Positions 1-10,572 of a stretch of 64,000 bases of DNA are shown here, in pieces. The notes under the pieces are model-generated. The model was not told the DNA's origin. It did not search any database and was given only the letters and a program-made list of their open reading frames with translations. Where the stretch lies: the NCBI GenBank assembly GCA_032164245.1, contig JAVMKO010000003.1:142081009-142145008 (forward strand), written 5' to 3'. Each line of letters begins with the position of its first letter. Position 1 is the first letter of the stretch. The DNA comes from Sternotherus odoratus (Eukaryota; Chordata; Testudines; Kinosternidae). Position numbers and translations under genes: made by a program.

Positions 1-263
1 CAGGAGCCCTCTGCAGCGACTGCCAGGAGCGGTAAGCCAGGCTCCCCACCACCCTCCCGCCTCTCTCTGCGTGTTATGAGGATCAGTTTGGTAGAGGGAG
101 ACTTTATAAAATTGTAATTGACTAGCAAAAATACCCGGCGTTGCTTGGGGTATTTGTAATTGGAAACTGGGATGTAAAAAGACTACAATGTATTTTATTA
201 ATACAAATTTTGTTCAGAAGTCTCATTTTGTCTAATTAATTTCATTCTCTTGCATTTAGATGT
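1..263. other. Unassigned AT-rich flank
   Basis: No gene is visible. Positions 121-160 contain a phrase including ACCCGGCGTTGC that begins an interspersed repeat of a family I cannot name. The same repeat seems to resume after the minisatellite and ends near 990 with a short TATATATATAGAT-like tail. Confidence 0.35.
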
Positions 264-745
264 GGGGGGAGGGGGAGAGAGCTGAGCGAGTGCAGGGGCC
301 GTTGGAGGGGGGGAGGGGAGAGAGCTGAGTGAGTGCGGGGGCCGTTGGAGGGGGGGAGGGACTGAGATTTTAAAAATTTTCGATTCTTACCTGAGGGGAG
401 AGAGAGCTGAGCGAGTGGGGGCGCCGTTGGAGGGGGGGAGGGGGGGAGAGAGCTGAGCGAGTGGGGGGGCGTTGGAGGGGGGAGGGGGGGGAGAGAGCTG
501 AGCGAGTAGGGGGGCCGTTGGAGGGAGGGAGGGGGGAGACAGCTGAGTGAGTGCGGGGGCCGTTGGAGGGGGAGGGGGTGAGATTTTAAAATTTTTTGAT
601 TCTTACCTGAGGTGGGAGAGAGCTGAGCAAGTGGGGGGGGCGTTGGGGGGGGAGGGGGGTGAGAGCTGAGCGAGTGGGGGGGCCGTTGGAGGGGGGAGGG
701 GGCAGAGAGCTGAGCGAGTGCGGGGGCCGTTGGAGGGGGCTATTA
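264..745. repeat. G-rich minisatellite, unit about 44 bp
   Basis: Nine copies of GCTGAG(C/T)(G/A)A lie at about 281, 323, 406, 452, 497, 542, 622, 665 and 709. Spacing is 42-46 bp except for two gaps of 80-83 bp. Units carry GGGGGCCGTTGGAGGGGG-like G runs. The two long gaps contain an extra AT-rich piece (GATTTTAAAA then CGATTCTTACCTGA), which also occurs once outside the array near 836-861. The array therefore probably grew by slippage inside a pre-existing repeat. G-quadruplex formation on the + strand is plausible but untested. Confidence 0.8.
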
Positions 746-1329
746 TTACATCATAACTATGTCACAGAGAACAGCAGCTGCCCAGCTGATGTTAATGGGC
801 TTTAAAGAATTTCACCCCTAGGGGGCGTCAGAGGTGAGATTTGAAAAATTTTCGATTCTTACCCTGATTAGGACCCTAAAGCCTATAACTGTACCAAATT
901 TCAAGTCTCTAGCTCAAACGGTGTGGAAGGAGTAAGGGAACGTACATACACGCACGCACGCATACACCATTTGACTTTTATATATATAGATTAGGCTGAG
1001 GTGGGCTGACTTTTCTGTCAGATTGATCAGCATATTACATTTGAAAAAAGCTTGAATCATCTGAGGCTGGTAATTTCTTGTTAAATTAGATTTGTTTGCT
1101 TGTGTTTCCAGCTCTGGACTTCCTATATTGCTCTTTCTTTGTTTCCCAAACAGCTGCTGGTGGTGCCTAGAGCTTTCCAGCAGGGAGCAGGGAGCTGCAT
1201 GCTCAGAGGAGGCGGTGGGGCAGGGGCGGGACCAGGGGCATCAAGGGTGGGGCATGTCAGGATGCGGTCCTCGGGCCAGTGTACTAGTCCTCATGCCACC
1301 CTTGTGGTCATTTGAGTTTGAGACCCCTG
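746..1329. other. Non-coding repeat-derived DNA
   Basis: No gene seen. Up to about 990 this is the tail of the repeat that carries the minisatellite, with a CGCACGCACGCA microsatellite and an AT-rich end. Positions 1120-1330 are GC-rich and end in a phrase close to the CAGGGGT(C/T)TCAAACT type of hAT terminus (reverse complement near 1308-1330). The matching other end was not found. Confidence 0.3.
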
Positions 1330-2383
1330 GTCTAAAGTGCCTGAGGGAATCTCACCCTCAAAGAGAAGTGCCAGATCTGTAGGGACTTCATACCCTTTAC
1401 CAAAACGGACAGGGATATTCGACTGAAAGCCATTCTTTTGGAGGCAGCCTTTCAACCAGCCTCGGAGGCAGCATACTTGAGCTGCTCCAAATCAGTGTTG
1501 AGTATTTCGGTATTTGTGTGGAGTGCTCCCTTGGCACCATGTTCTTCCCAGCACCATTCTCCATCCCCATTGCCAAAGAAGAAACATAAGAAGCAGTGCA
1601 CTGAGAAAGGGTGTTCATCAGTGCCAAAGAGAGACAAGAGGGAAGGACTGGTGTGGTGAGACCCACATTGGGCCATTTGTCCTCCTCTGAGCCATTGGTG
1701 GCTTCACAGACTCCACCTAGAGTGCTGACTCCAGTAGAGGACCTGCCACCTACTCCTAGGAGCAGCCATGGGGCCAGATGGTTGCTGGCCCTCTCAACAC
1801 TTGGAGGCCTTTTAAGCAGCGAAGGATCTGCTGTCTTTCCCGATCCTACTGACCCCTCAAGGACCCTCTCCAGCTAGGGCAACCAAATTAGAAAGGAACA
1901 AGGTCCAGCAGGCCTCTTCTGGTGCAGGCCTTCTCATCATCCCTGGATGAGGTGGTTGCAGACCCTAGTACCCTGCTCCCTCAAGAGACTCATGGCCCAC
2001 CAGGACCTCCTGAAAAGAGTCATAGAGAACTTGAGTCTGGACGTTAAAGTGCTTAAGGAGTCATCGCAGAGCCTGACAGACATCCTCTGTGCTGCTACTC
2101 CCTCTAAAATAACCTTACCCATAAATGAAATAGTGTTGGGGCCTGTTAAGATACTGTGGCAGATCCCTTCTTCTCTGCCCCCACCCCCACATGAAAGAGG
2201 GCAGTGCTTGATTCAACCCAGGCCAAAGCCTGCCTACTGGAAGCCTGTTTGCAAGCTATGTTGGACCTGAGTTCCAAGGTTACAATCCACTCACTAGTGA
2301 CCACTCAGGTCTGCCTCAGGCTGCTGGGTCACATAGTGGCATGGTACAGCATGCAAGGCTAGCCTCAGCATGGTGATGACTCT
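1330..2383 (+). pseudogene. Old DIRS-type gag relic
   Basis: This is a decayed Gag-like region of a DIRS retrotransposon, recognised by comparison with the better preserved DIRS copy at 15968-22009. Shared features appear in the same order: KCL..ESH followed by a C-x2-C pair near 1338-1390, RLKAILLEAAFQP (compare RLKLILMESALQP), then near 1995-2190 a block HQDLL...DIL...P.KI.LP...LWQ.PSS.PP. The reading frame is interrupted by stops and small indels, so no protein can be made. The copy is far more diverged than the younger element and probably belongs to another DIRS subfamily. It continues after an inserted GC-rich repeat with an RNase H relic. The intervening RT region is missing. Confidence 0.72.
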
Positions 2384-2764
2384 GTGGGTGCTCTGCGGGT
2401 GGAGCACCCACTGGGAAAAAATAGTGGATGTTCTACATCCACCAGCAGCTAAGCTCCCGGCCCTGCCTCACCACCTCCTCCTCCACCTCCTCCCCTGAGC
2501 GCCGCATCTCTGCTCCTCCCTTCCTCCCTGCTGGTGCTTGCCACTGCCAAACAGCTGTAGCAAGCTCTGGGAGGGAGGGGGGAGCAGTGGGAATGTGGCA
2601 CGCTCAGGGGAGGAGGTGGGGAAGAGATGGGGCTAGGGCGGGGATTTGGGGAAGAAATTGAATAGGGGCAAGGAGGGCGTGGAGTTGGGGAAGGGGTTGG
2701 ACTTTGGGGAAGGGGTTGGAATGGGGGGCGGGGTGCAGTCGGGGCAGAGCCGAGCACCCACCGG
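2384..2764. repeat. GC-rich interspersed repeat inside the DIRS relic
   Basis: The segment starts with a short hairpin (GTGGGTGCTC near 2384 pairing with GAGCACCCAC at 2402-2411) and ends with another GAGCACCCA near 2752. It is rich in C on its left half and G on its right half. Open frames here on both strands (for example 2449-2757 minus) are low-complexity proline or glycine strings and not genes. It resembles a repeat I recall from turtle genomes, but I cannot name it. Confidence 0.55.
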
Positions 2765-3240
2765 AGCCAGAAGAAGTTGGTGAGCCTCAGACCCTTTCAG
2801 TAGTGGCTGGTGTAAGTCTACTCCCTAAGAAGACACCGCCTGGACTTGATACTTACAATTCCACCTCTGGTCCTCACTTCGCTGATCTGGTAGAGAGATC
2901 CACCCTCCAGGTCCTCTCTTCCCACCCCTTTGCTACCCCTCATACATTGGTAACCTTAGTCTCAGATGCATCAAACTTGGGGTGGGAGCCCACCTCGGCA
3001 GTCTCAGGACTCAGGGCCTCTGTCCCAGAAAGAACTCTCCCTGCTTATAAATGTCAGGTAACTCAGGAAGATATGCTTGGCTTGCCAGGTCTTCATTCCC
3101 CAGATCTCAGGCATAGTGGTGCAGGTCTTAACAGTCAACAAAGCATCAGTGTTTTGTTTCAGAAAGCAGGGAGGGACTCTTCACAGGTCAGTGTATGCAA
3201 ACCTGTGATTCTCCTTATTGTCCTCTGGCATGGAGTGGTA
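2765..3240 (+). pseudogene. Old DIRS-type RNase H relic
   Basis: The translation near 2942-3000 reads LVSDASNLGWE, matching the RNase H motif LATDASALGWG of the intact DIRS copy (about 19803). The nucleotides that follow (ACTCAGGGCCTCTGTCCCAG, then a GCCAGGTCTT block, then CAAAGCATCAGTGTTTTG) align in order with the downstream RNase H region of the DIRS at 19860-20060. An open frame survives over part of this, but it has lost the upstream RT and is joined to unrelated sequence, so it is a relic. Together with 1330-2383 it marks one old DIRS insertion carrying a large internal deletion. Confidence 0.68.
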
Positions 3241-3351
3241 GGGGTAAGGATGCAACATACGATGCTATGTGGAATGTTAAGGGAATGTAGGGGACAGCTA
3301 AACTGGATTTCTCCATTAACTGCAAAGGGAGGTGATTATTGGACCTGAAGA

Positions 3352-3558
3352 TCAACAAGAATGTGTAGTATCTGTTTGCTGCCTGAGAAGCCCCATAATG
3401 TCCTGGTTCATCTCTTGCTCTGACTCTTGAGCCTTTCTCCTGTTGGATCTTTCCTTCTTCAGTCTGCCTGCCATATTCACCCTCCAGGTCCTCTCTTCAC
3501 GGTTTGATGCAGCACTGATGTGCAGGATCTCACTGAACATGTTGTCCCTTGTCCACAC
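3352..3558 (-). pseudogene. Possible SANT/Myb-like transposon protein fragment
   Basis: A 68-codon minus-strand frame reads NMFSEILHIS...WRVNMAGRLKKER...LLRQQTDTT, rich in K, R, E and Q. The pattern resembles the charged C-terminal region of Harbinger-associated SANT/Myb-like proteins that are dispersed in reptile genomes. This comparison is from memory and weak. No start, promoter or flanking TIR was identified, so it is at most a fragment. Confidence 0.22.
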
Positions 3559-3828
3559 AGTCCAGCAGCTACAAATAAAACACAGTTATATCATTGGATT
3601 TATAATCATGACAGGAAGGGAACAATAAGTTCCTTTTCTTATTTCAAGAAAAATTGTAAATCAGACATTCTTATTGACACTTTACCTTGGAGCATCTCTG
3701 CACATCACCATTCTCCAGCACCGGCCATAGTGAATATGGCCTGCCAGAGGAGGTGGGGGGAAATGGGGAGGGAATGTTTCAGTTGCATGAAACAATGAAA
3801 TTTTGACTCTTATTTCCGTTGATAAAGA

Positions 3829-3914
3829 ACATAAGAACGGCCATACTGGGTTAGACCAATGGTCCATCTATCCCAGCATCCTGTCTTCTGACATTGGTCA
3901 ATGCCAGACTCTTC
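3829..3914 (-). mobile_element. Older CR1 LINE, 3' end (part 1)
   Basis: Read on the minus strand, this is the 3' terminal part of a CR1 LINE: the + strand begins AACATAAGAACGGCCATACT and runs into GGTCCATCTATCCCAGCATC. It stops abruptly near 3914 and continues at about 5570 (AAAGGGAATGAACAG), because a younger plus-strand CR1 is inserted between the two. Confidence 0.75.
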
Positions 3915-5569
3915 ACCAACAAGGTCAGCTCCCAGACTCCTGCACTGGGCAGCACAGCATGGGGAGGAGGTGACCAGCCGTCTGTGGAAAAATAAGTGGT
4001 TCAGGAATATTTAGAAAAGCTGGACGAGCACAAGTCCATGGGGCCGGATGCGCTGCATCCGAGGGTGCTAAAGGAGTTGGCTGATGTAATTGCAGAGCCA
4101 TTGGCCATTATCTTTGAAAACTCATGGCGATCGGGGGAGGTCCCGGATGACTGGAAAAAGGCTAATGTAGTGCCCATCTTTTAAAAAGGGAAGAAGGAGG
4201 ATCCAGGGAACTACAGGCCAGTCAGCCTCACCTCAGTGCCTGGAAAAATCATGGAGCAGGTCCTCAAGGAATCAATCCTGAAGCACTTAGAGGAGAGGAA
4301 AGTGATCAGGAACAGTCAGCATTTATTCACCAAGGGCAAATCATGCCTGACTAACCTAATTGCCTTCTATGATGAGATAACTGGCTCTGTGGATGAGGGG
4401 AAAACAGTGGATGTGTTGTTCCTTGACTTTAGCAAAGCTTTTGATACAGTCTCCCACAATATTCTTGCCAGCAAGTTAAAGAAGTATGGGCTGGATGAAT
4501 GGACCATAAGGTGGATAGAAAGCTGGCTGGATCGTCGGGCTCAACAGGTAGTAATCAATGGCTCCATGTCTAGTTGGCAGCCGGTATCGAGCGGAGTGCC
4601 CCGAGAGTCGGTCCTGGGGCCAGTTTTATTCAATATCTTTATCAATGATCTGGAGGATGGTGTGGACTGCACCCTCAGCAAGTTTGCAGATGACACTAAA
4701 CTGGGAGGAGTGGTAGATACACTGGAGGGTAGGGATAGGATACAGAGGGACCTAGACAAATTAGAGGACTGGTCCAAAAGAAATATGATGAGGTTCAACA
4801 AGGAGAAGTGCAGAGTCCTGCACTTAGGACGGAAGAATCCCATGCACTGCTACAGACTAGGGACCGAATGGCTAGGCAGCAGTTCTGCAGAAAAGGACCT
4901 ACAGATTACAGTGGATGAGAAGCTGGATATGAGTCAACAGTGTGCCCTTGTTACCAAGAAGGCTAATGGCGTTTTGGGCTGTATAAGTAGGGGCATTGTC
5001 AGCAGATCGAGGGACGTGATTGTTCCCCTCTATTCAACATTGGTGAGGCCTCATCTGGAGTACTGTGTCCAATTTTGGGGCCCACACTACAAAAAGGATG
5101 TGGAAAAATTGAAAAGAGTCCAGAAAAGGGCAACAAAAATGATTAGGGGCCTGGAGTGCATGACTTATGAGGAGAGGCTGAGAGAACTGGGATTGTTTAG
5201 TCTACAGAAGAGAAGACTGAAGGGAGATTTGATTGCTGCTTTCAACTACCTGAAAGGGGGTTCTAAAGAGGATGGATCTAGACTGTTCTCAGTGGTACCA
5301 GATGACCGAACAAGGAGTAATGGTCTCAAGTTGCAGTTGGGAAGGTTTAGATTGGATATTAGGAAAAACTTTTTCACTAGGAGGGTGGTCAAGCATTGGA
5401 ATGGTTTACCTAGGGAGGTGGTAGAATCACCTTCCTTAGAGGTTTTTAAGGCCAGGCTTGATAAAGCCCTGGCTGGAATGATTTAGTTGGGGATTGGTCC
5501 TGCTTTGAGCAGGGGGTTGAACTAGATGACCTCCAGAGGTCCCTTGCAACCCTAATATTCTATGATTCA
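3915..5569 (+). mobile_element. 5'-truncated CR1 LINE (RT part of ORF2)
   Basis: CR1-type non-LTR retrotransposon, truncated at its 5' end so that the endonuclease and ORF1 are absent. The reverse transcriptase is nearly continuous in one frame. Visible motifs are [50 protein letters not shown], the catalytic FADDTKL at about 4683, and the C-terminal [18 protein letters not shown]. Two in-frame TAA stops (3993 and 4182) break the frame. After the final stop at 5484 comes the standard CR1 3' tail, ending TTCTATGATTC. It sits inside an older, oppositely oriented CR1. It cannot move by itself because most of the 5' half is missing. Confidence 0.95.
3996..5486 (+). pseudogene. CR1 reverse transcriptase, partial, one internal stop
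   Basis: This is the coding remnant of CR1 ORF2. It covers the fingers, palm and C-terminal region of the reverse transcriptase, which in an active LINE copies its own RNA at a nicked target. The frame from 3996 runs to a TAA at 4182, then stays open in the same frame to 5486. The palm aspartates are present: D in FLDFSKAFD (about 4427) and DD in FADDTKL (about 4683). The upstream endonuclease is absent. The surviving TAA lies in an A/T run and is a single-base type of change. No promoter is expected at this truncated end. Confidence 0.9.
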
Positions 5570-6690
5570 AAGGGAATGAACAGAACAGGGAAATTATCCA
5601 TCCGCAGTTGTCCAGTCCCAGTATCTGGCAGTCAGAGGATTACAGACAACCAGAGCATGCAGTTGCATCCCTGACAGTCTTGGCCAATAGCCATTTATGG
5701 ACCTATCCTCCATGAAGTTATCTAATTATTTTTTAATCCAGTTATACTTTTAGTCTTCACAGTGTCCCCTAGCAGTGAGTTCCACAGGTTGACTGTGTGT
5801 TGTGTGAAGTACTTCCTTTTGTTTGTTTTAAACCAATTGCCTATTAATTTCATTAGGTGACCCCAGATTCTTGTGTTATGTGAAGGGTAAATTATGCTCT
5901 CTTATTCACTTTCTCCAGACCATTTATGATTTTATAGACACCTATCATATCCCCCCTTAACTGTCTCTTTTCCAAAATGGATAGTCCCAGTCTTTTAATC
6001 TCTCCTCATATGGACGCTCTTCCATACCCTTAATCATTTTTGTTGCCCTTCTCTGTACTTTTTCCATTTCTCATATATCTTTTTTGAGATGGATCGACCA
6101 GAACGTCACAAAATATGCAATGCGTGGGCATACCATGGATTTATATAGTGGTATTATGATATTTACCATCTTATTATCTATCCCTTTCTCTGATTGATGC
6201 TACCTGTTGAGTGGATGTTTTCAGAGAAATATCCACGATGACTCCAAGATCACTTTCTTGAGTGGTAACAACTAATTTTAGTCCCCATCATTTTGTATGA
6301 ATAATTGTGATTTTGTTTTCCAGTATGCATTACTTTGCATTTATCAATATTGAATTTCATCTGCCATTTTGTTGCCCAGTCATACAGTTTTGTGAGATCC
6401 CTTTGTAACTCTTTGCAGCCTGCTTTGGACGTAACTATCTTGAGTAAGTTTGTATCATCTCCAGATGTTGCCACCTAACTATTTACCCATTTTTCCAGAT
6501 CATTTATGAGTATGTTGGACAGCACTGATCCCAGTATGAACCCCTGGTGGACATCACTATTTACCTGTCTCCACTCTGAAAGCTGACAATTTAGTCTTAG
6601 CCTTTGTTTCCTATCTTTTAACCAGTTACTGATCCATGAAAGGACCTTCCCTCTTATTCCATGAATGCTTAGTTTGCTTATGAACCGTAC
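5570..6690 (-). mobile_element. Older CR1 LINE (part 2)
   Basis: This is the continuation of the minus-strand CR1 begun at 3829-3914. The minus-strand translation at 6474-6250 shows an RT fragment with SGDDTNLLKIV (equivalent to the ADDT motif), DWATKWQMKFNIDKCKVMH and GTKI. It is followed by a long untranslated 3' region with many indels. The match to CR1 fades near 6690. Its age exceeds that of the CR1 inserted into it. Confidence 0.85.
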
Positions 6691-7275
6691 CTTATCTTGT
6701 ATGTGTAGAACAATGAAAAGTCAACACATGTTTACTGATAACTTGGAGTTGGGCTGGGTGCCATCTTTACATTTAAACAGTGTAGGGAAATGCATGCACA
6801 CATTTCCCGAAGGTTTCTTCCGCTTCATCGGGCAAATCCGGGCTTCATTGGACTCGCTAGATTGTGGCAGAGTCTCAAACAGGACCTGTCTCATTGCATA
6901 GCTTGAACCTCTTCCATGTGTTCCTCTCCTCATCCTCCTCTTCTTCCTCCTCCATGATGTTCACATGGGCTCCTTGGAGGTATCCAGAGTGGTCTGTGGG
7001 GTGCTTGTGGGGTGTCTGCCAAGTACATGCAGCAATATAAAAGCGGCAGGTCTGTGGCTCGGTTCTTGTCCACCCTGTTCTTATGGTAAGCCTGCAGCAG
7101 CTTTCATTCATGCAGTTAACCCCAACCTACCTGATTGCCTGTGTCTCCTGTACAATCTTTTCATAGATGTCCACATCTACAACTGGTCCCTAGCTGTATC
7201 TGCACAGCCTCTTCTTCCCATAGACACAAGAGATCCAATACCTGCTGTCTCCTCCCCGCAGGAGTCCGTCTAGTC
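6691..7275 (-). pseudogene. Possible SANT/Myb-like (Harbinger-associated) relic
   Basis: The minus-strand frame at 7111-6875 contains SEPQ-like TEPQTCRFY followed by an acidic run (EEEEEEDEER). I recall this order from SANT/Myb-like proteins spread by Harbinger transposons in turtles. A further minus frame at 6933-6721 (about 70 codons) may continue it. No intact domain, TIR or TSD was found. The alternative is an unrelated dispersed pseudogene. Confidence 0.35.
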
Positions 7276-7583
7276 CAGAGGCCGGCAACCTTTCAGAAGT
7301 GGTGTGCCGAGTCTTCATTTATTCACTCTAATTTAAGCTTCTGTGTGCCAGTAATACATTTTAATGTTTTTAGAAGGTCTCTTTCTATAAGTTGATAATA
7401 TAGAACTAAAACTATTGTATGTAAAGTAAATAAAATTTTTAAAATGTTTAAGAAGCTTCATTTAAAATTAAATTGAAATGCAGAACCCCCCAGACCGGTG
7501 GCCAGAACCCTGGCAGTGTGAGTGCCACTGAAAATCAGTTCATGTGCCGCTTTCGGCACTCATGCCGTAGGTTGCCTACCCTG
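7276..7583. mobile_element. hAT-like MITE with 8-bp TSD
   Basis: Terminal inverted repeats are visible: CAGAGGCCGGCAACCT at the left and AGGTTGCCTACCCTG at the right. The flanks are GTCTAGTC (7268-7275) and ATCTGGTC (7584-7591), matching at 6 of 8 positions, which is the TSD length typical of hAT. The 308-bp interior is AT-rich and has no transposase. Confidence 0.8.
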
Positions 7584-9800
7584 ATCTGGTCCATGGAGCC
7601 AGCATGGTCAGCTGGGCAGTGGCATACAACAAGGGAGGGCTGCTAGATGTGCATGCCAAGTTGGGTAATCAGGAAAAGGCATTTCAAAGATACACTGAGG
7701 TTTTAAAAGGGGGTGGGGTGAGGTGGCTTCTGGTCTCCATGACTCCTGAACAGCAGAGCTCACAATTGTGACCAAATCTACCACTGTTGGGCATTATGGG
7801 AAGCTCCTGGCAGGCTGTTAAGGTCAATATAGTGACTCAGTATCAACACTCACACTGTGTCAACCTCAGCAGGTTGACCATGGCTCAACACTGTTTGGGG
7901 AGGTGATGTTACTGCATTGCTGTAAAGGAGGGCTTTGGAGACAAATTTGAGCATACACCCATAACACATACCCAAATAGATCAACTCAAGATGACTTACG
8001 CTGACCTAACTTTGTAGTATGACCAGGCCAGACTGACATAAGCTAAACTGAAAAAAGACAGTTATTCTGGAATAAATGTGTCCACACAGGGAGTTGTAAT
8101 GGTATAATAACTGTAGTGGCCTAAATTCACACCTTAGTTTGTACTGATATGATTTTTTTGTGCAGACAGGCCCTTAGGTTCGGCACATGCAATTGCTAGA
8201 AATTATTTACATTAATTAGGATGTAAATACACACAGCTCAGCAATATCTGTGCATTACCACAATTGCTTGCCAAACAGAGACAGCATATACATACCCCAG
8301 AGATCATCCTTTAGGTTCCAAACCTTGAAGATGCTAAGCATCTCCTGTGAACACTCTTCAGTACTCAACTCCTCTTGGGATGGGTTCCTTCATGTGGTTT
8401 GTCTGACTATAGGATGATACATTCTGGATGTTTCAGATTGCCATTTATTTTGTATAGGACTTTATCCGTTGTCAAGATTTCAAACCTGGTCTTTTAGATA
8501 TCAATCAAAAGCACATTTTCCATCCTGTCCTCATTTACATTTATCTAATGCTTAAGGTCATTTGTGATCATTTGAGTGTATTTCAGCATATGGAATCAGT
8601 GAATAATAGATTTCAGCTCCATGCTGTGAAGAAAGATTGTGTCTTTACACGACATAATGTTGTTTACTGGGTGTTAATAATCACTAATTAATAAACATAT
8701 CTAGACTCCTAAAATGTTGCATTTTAAGGTATAAAATGTCAAGTGTTTAACTTATTGAGTGCAATAACATTTTCTGTCTTCTCTATATAAAATAATTAAA
8801 GTATACAAATAAGTGACATAACAAATGCCAAATATAATTTGTTTAAAGTTTAGATGTAAAGTCTCAGTAAAGTCTTTTCTTTGGTTAACACGCCTGTTTT
8901 ATAAAATATTCTATATTATAACAAATACAAATGTGGCGTTCTACATCTCAAAGATAATGACTATTTTTCATTTCATCCATATTAATCAAGCTCAGTTTCT
9001 CCTTGCAGTATTAAGTCTAAACTCTGCTTAGGCGCTATCACAATAGTAGTGGATGTATGAGCTCTTCAACTCCATGATGTATTAAGAAGATACTTAATTA
9101 AGATACTTGCCACTGTCTCAAAGCTACAAGGAAACTTGAAAGAGTTGATGCAATGGATGCAGTACTATAACCACTGTTTGGCCATTCCCACCTCATAGAT
9201 CATTAGCCATTTAAGGCTAGACTGGAAAATGTACAAGAAAATATACTCTGCTATAGGGAACAATGTACTAGTGGCATTGGGATGTGGACTTAGATAACAT
9301 ACGGTACACTTACTTGTTTATTTACTTAGACTAATATAAACTATAAAACAAGCACCCATTCAGTTCTCTGGGAACTCTTGAGAATTTTGTTGTGGTTTAT
9401 GACAATAGATATTAAGGTAAACAATTTACTCCAGGGGTAACTAATCTACTGTACAGTTACATATTTATTTGTAGTGTCTAGAAGGGTAGTCAGGATTCCT
9501 TACTAGTGATATGTAATAATAATGCTACTAAATTACTATTTATTATTAAATTATTATTTGATTACTTTAACCCTTTGTCCTATACACAATTATCCATGAA
9601 CTCACTTAGATATGCTCTAGAACTTAACATCTGAATTATAATGATATCAGGTGTTATAATATCAACAATTAGTAGTTCTAATAATCTATTTTAGGATTTT
9701 GCACTGCTGCCCATCATCATAGTATCTGAACACATTCTTCATTAATTAGATTGACAGTAATAAAGCCGGTAGTGGACTTCAGGAAGTCTCTGACTCTTCT
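7584..9800. other. Non-coding, no gene seen
   Basis: This is AT-rich DNA with no supportable gene. Near 7985-8175 a segment with GACCAGGCCAGACTGAC and ending GCAGACAGGCCCTT has the look of a short TIR-type element. The rest shows no recognisable structure. Confidence 0.4.
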
Positions 9801-9879
9801 TTTTTTCACATTACAGAAAACTCTGCCTGAGGTAGGGTTTTGAGTTTGAAGGTGAGCAGGGAGCAGTCATTGCAAATGT

Positions 9880-10280
9880 TACTAATATTACTAATATTAC
9901 TAATGTTATGTATTTGTTTATTATTTATGGTAGCACCTATGAACCCTGTCGTGTACCGGGAAATCATTATGGTAGGTACTACACAAATACATAAGAGGTA
10001 GTTCTCTTCCTCAAAGAGTTTACAGTCCAAGAAAAGAGACAATAAGTTGACACAGCAGAAGGACAATGGAAGAACACATGCCTACACACACCTGAATCTT
10101 TACTTGGGTTGGATAATAATGTGCTATATGTTAATTATATCTTTGTATTATTGTGTAGGGACTGCAGTCAAGGATCAAGGCTTCATTGTGCTAGATTCTG
10201 TACAAATAAGTGATAAAAAGACAGCCCTTTCCACAAAGAGCTTACAGTTTATTAGTATCTTTCATCTCTGGTTTTTGCTC
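9880..10280. repeat. Old dispersed repeats, unnamed
   Basis: Two passages (about 9910-10045 and 10155-10255) share the phrase CAAAGAG(T/C)TTACAGT and a preceding block about location or size fields typical of an old amniote repeat (AGCACCTATGAACCC...). They look like two diverged copies of one family. A TAATATTAC-type short tandem repeat lies at 9878-9906. Confidence 0.4.
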
Positions 10281-10425
10281 ATGTGCGGAACAGTAGGAAA
10301 ATAACTACAGATGAACAACTGAGGCAGACACCTTATGTGATTTATTCAAGGACAGTAGTGGAGCTGGGAATAGAACCAAGAATTCTTGATTCTGTGCTTT
10401 AACCTCTAGTCCACACATCCCTTCT
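10280..10425 (-). repeat. MIR SINE fragment
   Basis: The + strand shows the reverse complement of a MIR: ACAGATGAACAACTGAGGCA, then GGGAATAGAACCAAGAATTC, then CTTTAACCTCTAGTCCAC. It is heavily diverged, as expected for this ancient family. Confidence 0.65.
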
Positions 10426-10572
10426 TCTATTACTTGTCTTTCTCCTCTAGTCTGCCAACATGACAATACTTTTCCTTTCCCACAGTGCTTGTCAAATAAC
10501 CCAGCTTCCCAAACTCTCTTCTTCCATATGACCATTTTGTAGGCTTTATCTATCAGAGAATCTTTATTGATA

